Source: Haemonchus contortus (lineage: Eukaryota > Nematoda > Chromadorea > Rhabditida > Trichostrongylidae). From it: a stretch of 64,000 nt of DNA. Numbering within the stretch: position 1 is the first letter of the stretch; the number at the start of each line of letters is the position of its first letter. Made by a program: the position numbers and the translations under genes. The notes below the pieces were generated by a model. It did no database searches, was not told the DNA's origin, and was given only the letters and a program-made list of their open reading frames with translations. Positions 52,290 to 62,689 of this stretch are shown here, piece by piece. The stretch spans positions 41,310,240 through 41,374,239 of the forward strand of contig LS997564.1 of the NCBI GenBank assembly GCA_000469685.2. The letters run 5' to 3'.

Positions 52290-54460
52290 GAACAGATTTT
52301 ACTAAGGACCAGAACCCTTGGGCTATCCTCATTATCTTCTCGCTATCTCGCATTCACCAGCGGTAGGACAACATCTAGAGGTTCGACCATCGACCTGTAT
52401 GCGTGCGATCCGCGACTGCTCAACCATTAAAGGCACAGTCCAAGATAAAAGTGGTTTATGAGATTCCCCCATAGGATGAGTTTGAGGCCTATTACATATC
52501 TGGCGCTATCACAACTGAAAACGGCCTAGATAGGTCGTCGCAAAGGCTCGAAGGTTTCAATCTTGGGACGAGTTTCACCGCATTGCAGAGACTGCACAAT
52601 TTACAAATGAACCCATATAGGAGGCTAAAGCAACTTGTCATGACCCACAGCGACAGTGAATTTCAGTTCTATATAGTTCTGGTTTGATGCATTCACCTCT
52701 TTGCGCAATTGCAACAACCGGAATCTCGTCCAAAGCCCTTCCGTATTATTTCCGTCATGGTACTCTTGTATAACCTCTATTTTCATTTACTTTTGGGGAG
52801 CCTTATTTTTCTCAAAATTGGCAGATTTTCGCGCTTGGTTCATACCGATGAACTATTTCCACCCAATACTTCCGCTTTTTGGACAAAAAGAAGCTCTTCA
52901 AAAATTTAGTGAACTACGATTTTGACCCGCTGTACTCTCCCCACAGTATGGCCTTGGCCCTAGTACTAATAAAATCGAAAACTTTTAATTCCAATGTCGG
53001 TTGGGCAGCAGTCTTTCACAACCTAACACTCTGTTAACACCCTTCTTGGCAATGAATACACGTGATCTTTCTTGCTCCTATAGCTATAGGCGAGGTTTGG
53101 GATCTGATTCCATGCAGTCATTTGCTGTCCTTGGGCTTGTCATATGTCTCCTGTACTAGGAAGTCCTGTACTTTATTTCGCAAGCAACGGAAGAGATAAA
53201 GGATGCCCTGTCTGGCTAAAACGATATTTTGTTTCAGAGACTGGGCTTTCCTTACGGGTCGAATCTCAAAAGGATGATTAGTTGTGCGCAAAACTTTGAT
53301 CACAGCCCTCGCTCAAACCCGTACCTGTGCTATCCGAGCACCGTACCCTTATCTCTAACATTACAAAGACCCCGCTTTCTCTCGCTTTCGTAACCCTTTG
53401 ACGACGATAGCACTCACCGATGGGTGCCACTGCGACTGGCGCACAGCAATAGCAGCAATGGTGGGCCCCGCAATGTTTGGGAGCCACCATAATTTCTTTT
53501 TTCTTTGCACTTTTGGAACTCATCCAATACTTTCAGATTTATCAAAACACTTCATAGCATTCATATTAGACTCGGTCCACATGAATGGTTTATAAAGGCT
53601 ACCTCATCTCAACCATATATAGCCAATAAGATACTATTTAACAATGTTAGGTGCTTCGCAAAAATTGTGAGCTTCGTGGGAACATTACGGGGTTTTCACC
53701 TTCTCGGCTTGAAGGTCGCGAAGCATAAATTGATCTTCATATGCCTTGAATGTTATACGAATTCCTGCAGCGTACCTTATTCCCAAAATTCTATCCTACA
53801 TTGTTTCCAGTACTTCTAAAGCCGAACTCGGTTTCTAAGCCTCACTTATATACAGTGGGCAGAATACAATCGCGATACTTCTAATATACTGGAGATTTTG
53901 CCAAACTTAGTGAGCCAGTGGAATGGCACCCGCTGGTGGTGTCAAACAGGCGCAAAAGGAAGGAGGCGTGGTCCCGGTCAGAAAATATCTGTGTTGAATC
54001 GTTGAGGTGTAATATTCTCTTGCAATGGCTGCTTTCATAGTCCGCCGGCTGGCCGGCGTGCCACGAGGCAGGCTAGGTGGAGGAGGGCGGCGGACGGTCG
54101 GTCGAAGGGGTGAAAACAAAGAAGAATAAGACCAAAAACCAAACAACCAGGGGCTCGTGCAAATGGTTTTTGATCTTGTCTCTCCTTGTTTACAGCCCTT
54201 CGAGGGGTTGATCGACCGTCTACCGCCCTCCTCCCGCCTATCACTGCCTCGTGGCACGCCGGCCAGCGGACTATGAAAGCAGCCAATAACTTGTATTAAC
54301 TTGACGTTCTTATCAAATGCGTCGCAGTGAGCGATGTGAAAGTCCCATGAGGGTGGCGAAATTGTCCGGAACGATTTTCTCCAACGCAGACGGAAGGATA
54401 TTTATCTTAAGACTTTGCCTGTGATTTTGTGAAGCAAGGTATCAAAAAGCTCTGTTAAGC
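52290..54460 (-). repeat. Segment R, copy 3
   Basis: Matches 34600-36400 in the same order. The frame at 53118-53303 (IKVLRTTNHPFEIRPVRKA, NIVLARQG) is the third copy of the R frame. It is interrupted by the MITE at 54026-54285 and then by the gypsy LTR. Confidence 0.5.
54026..54285. mobile_element. 260-bp MITE with ~46-bp inverted ends
   Basis: The left end TGGCTGCTTTCATAGTCCGC and the right end GCGGACTATGAAAGCAGCCA are inverted. The pairing continues through GCCGGCGTGCCACGAGGCAG. Segment R copies 1 and 2 lack the insert (for example near 36158). Confidence 0.85.
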
Positions 54461-55076
54461 TGTCGGCAACAGTAAGGGCCGAAGAGAGAGAGCACGAGAA
54501 TAGGCGACCCCCTAAACGCAGGGCGTACTGAAGGTGATCATAGGTCAGGAACTGATCGCGCGGGGGAGTGAAGTTATCGAGTAAGGTGGTTGAGTGAGTG
54601 AGGCAGTTGACGTGTGTGCGCGTCTGAGGTGAGGTCTCTCCTCATCTCTGCTCGGTGTGGCCTTTGTGGCCAAAGTCAGTTGTTGAGGGCCTTTGTGGCC
54701 GAAGCCTATTTAGGGCCTGTGTGGCCGAAGCCAGATCGTTGTAGGGCCTTAGTGGCCAGAGTTAGCCTGAGTGGCAGAAGTGGTAGCGGCTTAGTGGCCG
54801 ATTAAGCGTGGATCCCGAGGTAACCCTTAGGGGTAATTGAGTTGGAGAACCCGATACCAGTACGAGTGGGTTCAGGGGGGCCGTCGCCACGAAACTCTCT
54901 CTTCGACCGACCTGTGGGAGTTGATCTGAACTTTGTTTTTTTTGTTTTCTTTTACCGTTGATTGATTGTTCTGTGGTTTTGTTTAATAAAATTGTTTCAA
55001 CTCCTCTTGTGAATTTCATTTATCTAGTGGTGCACTCCACGTCTACCTCAATTCACGATTGTGATCTTACTGTACA
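54461..55076 (+). repeat. Gypsy LTR (first)
   Basis: TG start is clear. The end is inferred at TACA (55076) because TGGGGGCCGAACC, a primer-site-like sequence, follows at once. AATAAA is at 54986-54991. It contains an array of GGCC...GGCC motifs at 54658-54806. The exact 3' edge cannot be set because the second LTR is also followed by internal sequence. Confidence 0.6.
54658..54806 (+). repeat. GGCCTTTGTGGCC-type repeats in gypsy LTR
   Basis: Six or seven spaced copies of a small dyad, GGCCTTTGTGGCC or GGCCTTAGTGGCC, often followed by GAAGCC. The same set lies at 61899-62047. Confidence 0.8.
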
Positions 55077-55448
55077 TGGGGGCCGAACCGGTCGTGATTG
55101 GGTAGTGCCTGGAGTGTATATATCGTGACGTCATATTGATCATTGATTGAGTGGCGGGCCAGACGCCAAACATCCGCATCTGGTTGTTCTCTTTTGCGCG
55201 TGAATTGTTTGAATCGCGATTTTTTTTTGTTTCGTTTTTGATTTCGTGATCGAATCGCGATTTTTGTTTTCCTTTTTCGATTTCGTGGTTTATTGGCGTG
55301 GTTTATTCGTGTCGTGTGGCATTCGAGACTACCGCAAAGCAAGGGTAGCCGAGCCTTTTGAGTTCCAAAGTGGTAAAGCAAGAACCACTCGAGGGCACCC
55401 GCAATTGCGTGAGTCGGTGTCACTGGGGTAGTAGAAAAGGAAAATAAG
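55077..55448 (+). other. Gypsy leader region
   Basis: A primer-site-like TGGGGGCCGAACC at 55077, partly like a tRNA-Pro site (first seven bases only). A TGACGTCA palindrome lies at 55129-55136 next to TATATATCG. Two ATCGCGATTTTT repeats lie near 55214 and 55253. Confidence 0.4.
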
Positions 55449-58400
55449 ATGAACGATTGTAGGCAGAGCCCCGTCGCCGTTGAAGATTGTGTTAGGAAAG
55501 ATATGGATGAAAATGTGGATCCCACGGAGGTAAGAAAGAGTCGTTCACTTTCGCCTAAGAGGAAAGCAGACATGAGGGACAGGTGTGTGGGCCTGCTAGG
55601 ACAGTTGCAAAAGAAAGTGGGCGAGATTTTGTGTGAGTCCCGTATATCAAGGGAAAAGAGAACGGAGATCGAAAAAGAGTTTGGGGCCACCTTCGACAAA
55701 CTGGAAGGGATGGAAGGCGTGACCACGGACAACAGTAGTGAGAAGGGGATTCCCCATGAGTTGGAGAGAGAGGTGAGTAAGATGTTGACTCAGAGAGGTA
55801 TTGAGTCATGTGAAGAGTGGCACGAGTACATAAATACTATGGAAAGAGATGGAGAAGTGTTAGCAGGCATTTGTGAAATGCTCAACACAGATGTATTGCA
55901 GGTAAAAAGTAGTGTGGCGAGCCTTCAGCGCGAAGCGGGGCGCAAAGATGAGACAATGGAGGTTCAAGGTAGGACAGTCGAGGCTAGTGGTGTGGGTGAA
56001 GAATCCTACAACAATCAGTTGCAGATGCCTCAGATATATGCAGATCGCTCGAGACGACATTCAACATCGATGGCTTCGACAACACCGGCGTTGGAAGACG
56101 CAGGTTCGTCTATTTCTCAGCAATTGGTGATGTCCCTAAGATCGATGGCATGTAGTGACCCCGGGGTGTTCAGAGGCACTAAGGGCGAAAGTTTTGAAGA
56201 GTTCCTGAGAAGGTTCAAAAGGAAGTACGAGCAAGTAATCAAATGCGAAGCAACCCTTATAGAAATATTAGGCGATGACCACTTGGCAGGCAGGGCAAAA
56301 AGCATATTCGCGGCTCTTCCGAGGATAACGAAAGAGCAGGGGCTCGATGCAGTGGCAAGGGAAATGGCCAGGCTGTTGTCCTATGACTCAACAGCAGGTA
56401 GGATGAGGGCGCTCACGGAGTTGCGGAATCTCAAGTTGAGGCCGCATCAGGAAGTAGCCGAATTCTGCGCCGTATTGGAGAAGCTGGGTCGACAGGCCAA
56501 CCCGGAGTGCACGGTCGAAGACCGATCGTTGGAATACGCACAAATTTTGTTGGACAACCTCAAAGAGTGGCCTGAACATTTTCAATTGGTAGGGGCATTG
56601 CATAGGGTAGACCCACGGAGGGCATATGAGGAAGTGAAACAATTGGCTCTTAGCATAGAGCAATCGAAAATAATGTTTGGTTGCGGTAGAAAGACAGCAG
56701 ACCCGAAATGGAAAGAAAGAGCCGCACAATATCGCAGCCACTGGGCGGTGGAGAGAGCAGGAGAGATGAGCTATGCCCGGAATAGGCCAGAACAAGTGAG
56801 AGGGGCGTCAGCGAATGTTGAAGAAAGTGGCAGACGAGGCAACTACCAAGTCAGTAGCAACAGGGAACCTCAGAGACAGGTGAGGAATGCGAGGCCAATC
56901 CAGCATGGGCCTTCGCAGGAGGGTGTCGAGAATAGGAAATGCTATCGGTGTTCCAAATATGGGCATGTGGCAAGGGATTGTCCAGTGCGGACGGCTAGAG
57001 TAAACCAGATTGAGCCGAGGGACGTGCCACCCCCTCGGAAGGATAAGCCACTGTCGGCTATCGTGAGTAGTGCTAGATGCATGGGGTTGGCAGTGAGAGA
57101 GAAGAGCATGCCGGATCTCGTAGGAGACAGGGTTACGGTACCCCTTCAACTTCTAGATGAAAAGTGTGAGGCGCTAATCGACACGGGATCGATGATAAGT
57201 ATTGTCCCAGTGGAGCTATTGGCGAAAGCCCAAGATAAAGGTTTTGATTTGGATTCTTTGGTCATGGTGCCCAAATCAAAGCTAAAGCCGGTCGTTGACG
57301 CATCAAATAACAGGATGGATTTCCTTGCGGCAGTTTATTTGCAAGTCAAAATGGAACAAGGGATGACCCAGGAGATAGCATTTCACATCAGCCCAAGCAA
57401 GGAGATGGAGATAATATTAGGAACCAATGCCTTAACTCGCTTGGGTATCAACATAGCGATTGGGAAAGAGCAGGATGGCCCAGTCAACAGCTCAGGGAAA
57501 GAGGCAGAAGGAAACAGGGTTGTGGTAGCGGAGAGACGCTATATACCCCCAGGAGACACGGCACTGGTAGAGGTGCTATGTCAAGGTGAAACAGAATGCG
57601 AAGCAGAAAGGGTGATCTGGCCGAGTAAGCAAGGCGTAGTGGCGGGAGTCTTCACCATTAAAGACCGGAGAACATCAATCCCCGTATTTAACAAGAGTTG
57701 CCAGCCTATACTTTGGAAAGAGGGCGAAGAGATTGGTTGGTGGGGAACAGACAAGTGGGTCGAACGATGGGAGGAAGAGAACCAACTATCGTTAGACGAC
57801 AGAGAACGCAACCTTAGCGGGCCGGAGAGAGTGCATGTGTTGGAAGAAGTACTAGTGAGTAATATGGAGTCGGGGAAAATAGATGAAGATCTTCAGAAAC
57901 TGTTAAGAGAAAATGCAGAGGCATTTGCTGTATCAGACCAGGAACTGAGTCAAACGGATCTGGTACATATGGACATAAATACGGGAGATACTCCCCCAAT
58001 AAAGATGAGAGCAAGACCGGTCCCACTAGGGGTAAGATCCAAGTTGAGAGAACTTTTAACGGACTTGGTAAAAAGGAATGTGATAGAGCCCAGTAAGTCG
58101 GAATGGGCGTTTCCGATTGTGCTGGTTGAAAAGAAGGACGGCGGTATCCGGCTATGTGTTGACTATAGAGAACTAAATAAGAAAATTAAGCTGGACGCAT
58201 ACCCACTTCCCAACATAGAGGCGGTTCTGCAGAGTCTTTCGGGGAAGCGGTATTTTTCAACCTTGGATCTCTGCAGTGGGTATTGGCAGATTCCCCTGGC
58301 AGAAGAAGCGAAGGAGAAATCTGCTTTTACGACACCGGAAGGATTGTTTCAATTTAAAGTGACACCGTTTGGATTGAGCACGAGTCCCCCAGTGTTTCAG

Positions 58401-58970
58401 CGGTTGATGGACTCTGTTTTGGGAGACCTTCTGGGGACAGAGGTGTTCTGTTATATCGACGATATTATGGTGTGTACCACCACAAAAGAGCGGCACCTGG
58501 AGTTGCTAGGGCAGGTATTTGAGAGAATGAAGGAGGCAAGGCTACGGCTAAAGGCTCAGAAGTGCCATTTGTTAAGAAGGAAGGTGTCGTTTCTCGGCCA
58601 TATCGTAGATGAGGAAGGAGTTCATATGGATCCTGATAAGGTGTCAGCGATTCGCGACTACCCTGCCCCTAAAGGGGTGAAAGAACTAAGGACGTTCCTC
58701 GGCATGGCATCGTTCTACCGGAAGTTCTGTTTCGGTTTCTCCCAGCAAGCGGGACCCCTTTTCAATCTGACATCTTCGAAGTGTAAGTGGTCCTGGGAAA
58801 AAGAACACGAGGAGGCATTTGCAAGGATGAAGGAAATGATTAGCACAGCTCCAGTGCTCAAACAACCAGATATAGAAGGAGCACGGACAGGGAAAAAAAC
58901 CATTTATTATTTGTACAGATGCGTCGGTTTATGGGTTAGGTGCAGTTTTATCGCAAGAAGGGGAAGATAA
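55449..58970 (+). CDS. Gypsy Gag-Pol, N-terminal part to RNase H (frame then breaks)
   Basis: Gag occupies the first ~480 residues, with a CCHC knuckle CYRCSKYGHVARDCP near 498. The aspartic protease motif ALIDTGSMISIV lies near 575. Reverse transcriptase has DGGIRLCVDYRELN near 905, YFSTLDLCSGYWQIPL near 934, FGLSTSPPVFQRLM near 975 and the catalytic FCYIDDIMV near 1002. RNase H begins, then the frame is lost in the A7 run at 58892-58898: one base fewer restores CTDASVYGLGAVLS. The last ~25 residues of this frame are therefore read out of frame. Without the indel gag-pol would run as one continuous polyprotein to 61773. Confidence 0.9.
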   Translation: MNDCRQSPVAVEDCVRKDMDENVDPTEVRKSRSLSPKRKADMRDRCVGLLGQLQKKVGEILCESRISREKRTEIEKEFGATFDKLEGMEGVTTDNSSEKGIPHELEREVSKMLTQRGIESCEEWHEYINTMERDGEVLAGICEMLNTDVLQVKSSVASLQREAGRKDETMEVQGRTVEASGVGEESYNNQLQMPQIYADRSRRHSTSMASTTPALEDAGSSISQQLVMSLRSMACSDPGVFRGTKGESFEEFLRRFKRKYEQVIKCEATLIEILGDDHLAGRAKSIFAALPRITKEQGLDAVAREMARLLSYDSTAGRMRALTELRNLKLRPHQEVAEFCAVLEKLGRQANPECTVEDRSLEYAQILLDNLKEWPEHFQLVGALHRVDPRRAYEEVKQLALSIEQSKIMFGCGRKTADPKWKERAAQYRSHWAVERAGEMSYARNRPEQVRGASANVEESGRRGNYQVSSNREPQRQVRNARPIQHGPSQEGVENRKCYRCSKYGHVARDCPVRTARVNQIEPRDVPPPRKDKPLSAIVSSARCMGLAVREKSMPDLVGDRVTVPLQLLDEKCEALIDTGSMISIVPVELLAKAQDKGFDLDSLVMVPKSKLKPVVDASNNRMDFLAAVYLQVKMEQGMTQEIAFHISPSKEMEIILGTNALTRLGINIAIGKEQDGPVNSSGKEAEGNRVVVAERRYIPPGDTALVEVLCQGETECEAERVIWPSKQGVVAGVFTIKDRRTSIPVFNKSCQPILWKEGEEIGWWGTDKWVERWEEENQLSLDDRERNLSGPERVHVLEEVLVSNMESGKIDEDLQKLLRENAEAFAVSDQELSQTDLVHMDINTGDTPPIKMRARPVPLGVRSKLRELLTDLVKRNVIEPSKSEWAFPIVLVEKKDGGIRLCVDYRELNKKIKLDAYPLPNIEAVLQSLSGKRYFSTLDLCSGYWQIPLAEEAKEKSAFTTPEGLFQFKVTPFGLSTSPPVFQRLMDSVLGDLLGTEVFCYIDDIMVCTTTKERHLELLGQVFERMKEARLRLKAQKCHLLRRKVSFLGHIVDEEGVHMDPDKVSAIRDYPAPKGVKELRTFLGMASFYRKFCFGFSQQAGPLFNLTSSKCKWSWEKEHEEAFARMKEMISTAPVLKQPDIEGARTGKKTIYYLYRCVGLWVRCSFIARRGR

Positions 58971-61773
58971 GCAAGTACATCCCATCTTCTTCGCATCCAA
59001 GAGTCTAAGTAAGGCGGAACGGCGGTACCATATAACGGACTTGGAGGCATTAGCCGTAGTTTTCGCGATTAGGAGATTCCACATGTTCATCTATGGTCTT
59101 CCAACCGTCGTGTTGACCGACCACCAGCCCCTCACTGCACTGTTCAAGCGTAGTAACGTGTCAGCAAGGGTCTTAAGATGGTCTCTCGAGCTCCAGAGGT
59201 ATAATCTCGAGATACAGTACGTAAAGGGGAAGGCAAATGCGGTGGCAGATGCCCTGAGTAGAGGAATACCCGCATCGGTGGAGTCGGATTCTCTGGAGGG
59301 TCTGAATGAGGCGGTCGTAAACTCTCTGACTGCTAAGGAGTCTAAGTGGCTGGCAGAATTAAGAAACGACCCGCAGCTAGGGGAAGTAGTGAGACTGGTA
59401 GAAGAAGGGAAAACGGAAGAAATAGTGCGGCTTGCCGGAGAAAAACGACCAATGCGAATAGCTGACTTCGTCTTGGAAGAAGGGGAGCTGAAGTTGTATC
59501 GGGAGGATGGCAGAACGGTGTATGTTGTTCCGAAAACGCACAGGTATGAAGTTTTTCATGAGGCACACAACGGATTGTTCGCAGGCCATTTTAGTGCACA
59601 GAAGCTAGTAGGAAGGTTGCTTAAAGAAGTATATTGGCCGGGAATGGTACAGGATGTGCATAGATGGACAAAAGAGTGCCAGAAATGTTTTGTTCACAAC
59701 CCTCGGGAGGCGATGGTCCCTCCGCTAAAGCCCATAGTTACATCGAAACCATATGAAGTTGTGGGAGTTGATGTGCTTGAGTTAGGACCAACCACCAAAG
59801 GCAATAGGTACGCTGTTACAGTGATAGACCATTTTTCCAAAAATGCAGCTGCGTACCCTGTGCCGGATAAATCGGCAGAGACCATTGCAAGGACCGTGTT
59901 CTTCCGATGGATCGCCGACGGGTGTCGGTGGCCAAAGACGTTACTATCTGACAAAGGCGGAGAGTTTGTGAACCAAGTTATGCAGGAAATTACGAAAATT
60001 GCGAAAATCAAACACATAACGACGAAAGGATATAACCCCAGGGAGAATGGGTTAACAGAAAAGTTGAACGGAACCATCGTAGCCATGTTGAGGAAATGTA
60101 CGCTCATTCCGACAGAATGGGATACCAGGCTACCATTTTGTATGATGGCGTACAATATGATCCCGCACAGTGCGACAGGAGAAAGTCCCTATTTTCTGCT
60201 CCATGGCGTAGATCCAGTATTTCCGTCGGAAGTATTACCAAATGCAGGTATAAGTTGGTATTCTATGGATAAGTCGTTGGGAGATTACAAAACGGAAATA
60301 TTGCAAGCCATTGCGGAAACCCACGAGAGGGTAGAGGAGTATAACGGTCGGGTAAGGCAACAGATGAAGCAGCGTTACGATGATAAGCACAAAGTGGAGG
60401 GCAGGAGGTACCCAAAGGTGGGAGACCGGGTATATGTCTTCTCGCCCAATGAGAAAGCGCGAAACGCACATCCTAAACTAGTATGTGAATGGGCAGGGCC
60501 CTTTAGAGTAGTTGAGACAAGCAGCAATTCGGCCCTTGTGACCAGAATAGGGGAAAATAGCGAACCGATTAGGGTTCAGTTTGATATGTTGAGAATAGTG
60601 CCTATGAGCATCTCAGACGATAGAATTGATACTGTACACGTAAGAGGGCGTAAAGGCAGAAAAAGTAAGGTGAAGGTGGCAAAAGTTAAATGTACTTCTT
60701 TCAGAGGAGCCACCATCACTAGTGCGACCGACAAAGGACATTTGCTGTACGAGTGTCTGGACGACTGCTTCAGGAACACAAAACTCGGGGACATAAAAGG
60801 AATACCATTCCCTGGAGCCTTTGCTCGAAAGCCGTTTGAAAATGTTTGGTCAGCATGGAGAATAGCTTCCATTTTTATCAGGAGCGACTTGTCGATTACG
60901 GAGAAGATTCGTCTCCACAACGAGCGCGCTGTCATGCTCGAAACTCAGGCCTTGTGCGCGATTTTGAGACTGGCCTACGACCAGTGTACAGATTGGACAG
61001 AATTCATATGTGGAAATCAGGCGATCGCGAAGCACCCCCGGATCGAGGACCACAATGTGGAGGAATTTTATGAAGTTGCTTTCGAAAAAGTCAAAGAGGA
61101 CTTGAAAGAAGAAGCTCAGGCCGCACGACCACGGAAAATTGGGCCGATAGGGTTTGCCGCACCAGAATCGGCGATTCTTCTTGAAAACGATGGGCCCCGA
61201 GGAGGCGTTTATACCAGAGTCGTGAAGTCGTTCGAAAGTTTGAGGAACACTCTCGCGGACTGGACCACGTATGGCACATGGATAATAGTGCTGCCAATGG
61301 AGCGTAAAGCGGAAGGTTCCACCATTGAGGAGACCGTGAAGATCGCAAAAACTCATTTGGAGGAGGGTGGCAGGATAGTCACCGTTTGGACTCCGGTGAC
61401 AGCAAAAACGCTTGCAGAATGGATTTCTATGTCCCAATTATGGAGTACAATCGACGCGACGCTCAGGAAGTTTGCTGGGCCTGATCAAATTGTCACGACG
61501 GCGAGTAATATGCTTTGCGATGGAAAACTCTTTTTAGAGGCGGGATGCCCAGAAACAGCATCGCAGTTTTTCAGGTTGTACCCTGGGGTGGCCGCGGCTA
61601 AGTATTTGTATGAAAATATTCGCTGCAGAGTGCCACAGTTTCAGTTACCCTTTTTAGAGACAGAACGGTCGATGAGGACATCGACAACCGCGAGGGGGGG
61701 CGTGTCGGCAACAGTAAGGGCCGAAGAGAGAGAGCACGAGAATAGGCGACCCCCTAAACGCAGGGCGTACTGA
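58893..61773 (+). CDS. Gypsy Pol, RNase H, integrase and C-terminal extension
   Basis: This is the other side of the single-base break; its first internal ATG is at 59041. RNase H ends with ALAVVFAIRRFHMFIYG and DALSRG. Integrase has an HHCC finger (H-x-GHFSAQK to CQKCF, ~59560-59690) and catalytic VGVDVLELG, LLSDKGGEF and NPRENGLTEKLNG. A GPY/F-like module follows (WAGPFRVVETSS, FDMLRIVP). About 390 further residues follow (from ~60620), including YECLDDCFRNTK, TWIIVLPMERK and GGRIVTVWTPVTAK. The end is very basic (RRPPKRRAY). The last 24 codons lie inside the 3' LTR. The C-terminal part has no role that I can name. Confidence 0.9.
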
Positions 61774-62318
61774 AGGTGATCATAGGTCAGGAACTGATCG
61801 CGCGGGGGAGTGAAGTTATCGAGTAAGGTGGTTGAGTGAGTGAGGCAGTTGACGTGTGTGCGCGTCTGAGGTGAGGTCTCTCCTCATCTCTGCTCGGTGT
61901 GGCCTTTGTGGCCAAAGTCAGTTGTTGAGGGCCTTTGTGGCCGAAGCCTATTTAGGGCCTGTGTGGCCGAAGCCAGATCGTTGTAGGGCCTTAGTGGCCA
62001 GAGTTAGCCTGAGTGGCAGAAGTGGTAGCGGCTTAGTGGCCGATTAAGCGTGGATCCCGAGGTAACCCTTAGGGGTAATTGAGTTGGAGAACCCGATACC
62101 AGTACGAGTGGGTTCAGGGGGGCCGTCGCCACGAAACTCTCTCTTCGACCGACCTGTGGGAGTTGATCTGAACTTTGTTTTTTTTGTTTTCTTTTACCGT
62201 TGATTGATTGTTCTGTGGTTTTGTTTAATAAAATTGTTTCAACTCCTCTTGTGAATTTCATTTATCTAGTGGTGCACTCCACGTCTACCTCAATTCACGA
62301 TTGTGATCTTACTGTACA
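61703..62318 (+). repeat. Gypsy LTR (shared, second)
   Basis: Same sequence as 54461-55076. It acts as 3' LTR of the left element and 5' LTR of the right one. Confidence 0.7.
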
Positions 62319-62689
62319 TGGGGGCCGAACCGGTCGTGATTGGGTAGTGCCTGGAGTGTATATATCGTGACGTCATATTGATCATTGATTGAGTGGCGGG
62401 CCAGACGCCAAACATCCGCATCTGGTTGTTCTCTTTTGCGCGTGAATTGTTTGAATCGCGATTTTTTTTGTTTCGTTTTTGATTTCGTGATCGAATCGCG
62501 ATTTTTGTTTTCCTTTTTCGATTTCGTGGTTTATTGGCGTGGTTTATTCGTGTCGTGTGGCATTCGAGACTACCGCAAAGCAAGGGTAGCCGAGCCTTTT
62601 GAGTTCCAAAGTGGTAAAGCAAGAACCACTCGAGGGCACCCGCAATTGCGTGAGTCGGTGTCACTGGGGTAGTAGAAAAGGAAAATAAG

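Larger units (their letters stand above)
47900..54460. repeat. Array B unit with F5
   Basis: Contains the SINE-like motif (48515), intact gene F5, a Penelope-like remnant, a TTAA MITE and segment R copy 3, then is cut by the gypsy LTR at 54461. Confidence 0.55.
54461..62318 (+). mobile_element. Ty3/gypsy LTR retrotransposon, tandem with a second copy
   Basis: The first LTR starts at 54461 (TGTCGGCAACAGTAAG) and the same sequence starts again at 61703 after a purine tract (GAGGGGGGGCG). Beyond the second LTR the internal region repeats to the window end, so two elements share the LTR at 61703. The sequence at 54461-56760 and 61703-64000 agrees apart from one T in a run near 55220. Inserted into segment R copy 3. 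Confidence 0.9.

Noticed and set aside
55067..55732. 221-codon minus-strand frame over the gypsy leader and gag start (and its copy at 62290)
   Set aside because: Antisense to gag, no motif, and it is repeated only because the element is repeated.
58885..58905. Programmed frameshift site in gypsy pol
   Set aside because: The needed shift is +1 and falls inside RNase H, not between gag and pol, and no standard slippery heptamer lies in frame.
61703..62318. Second gypsy LTR as an ordinary right end with a target duplication
   Set aside because: The sequence after it is internal element sequence, not flank, so no target duplication can be read there.
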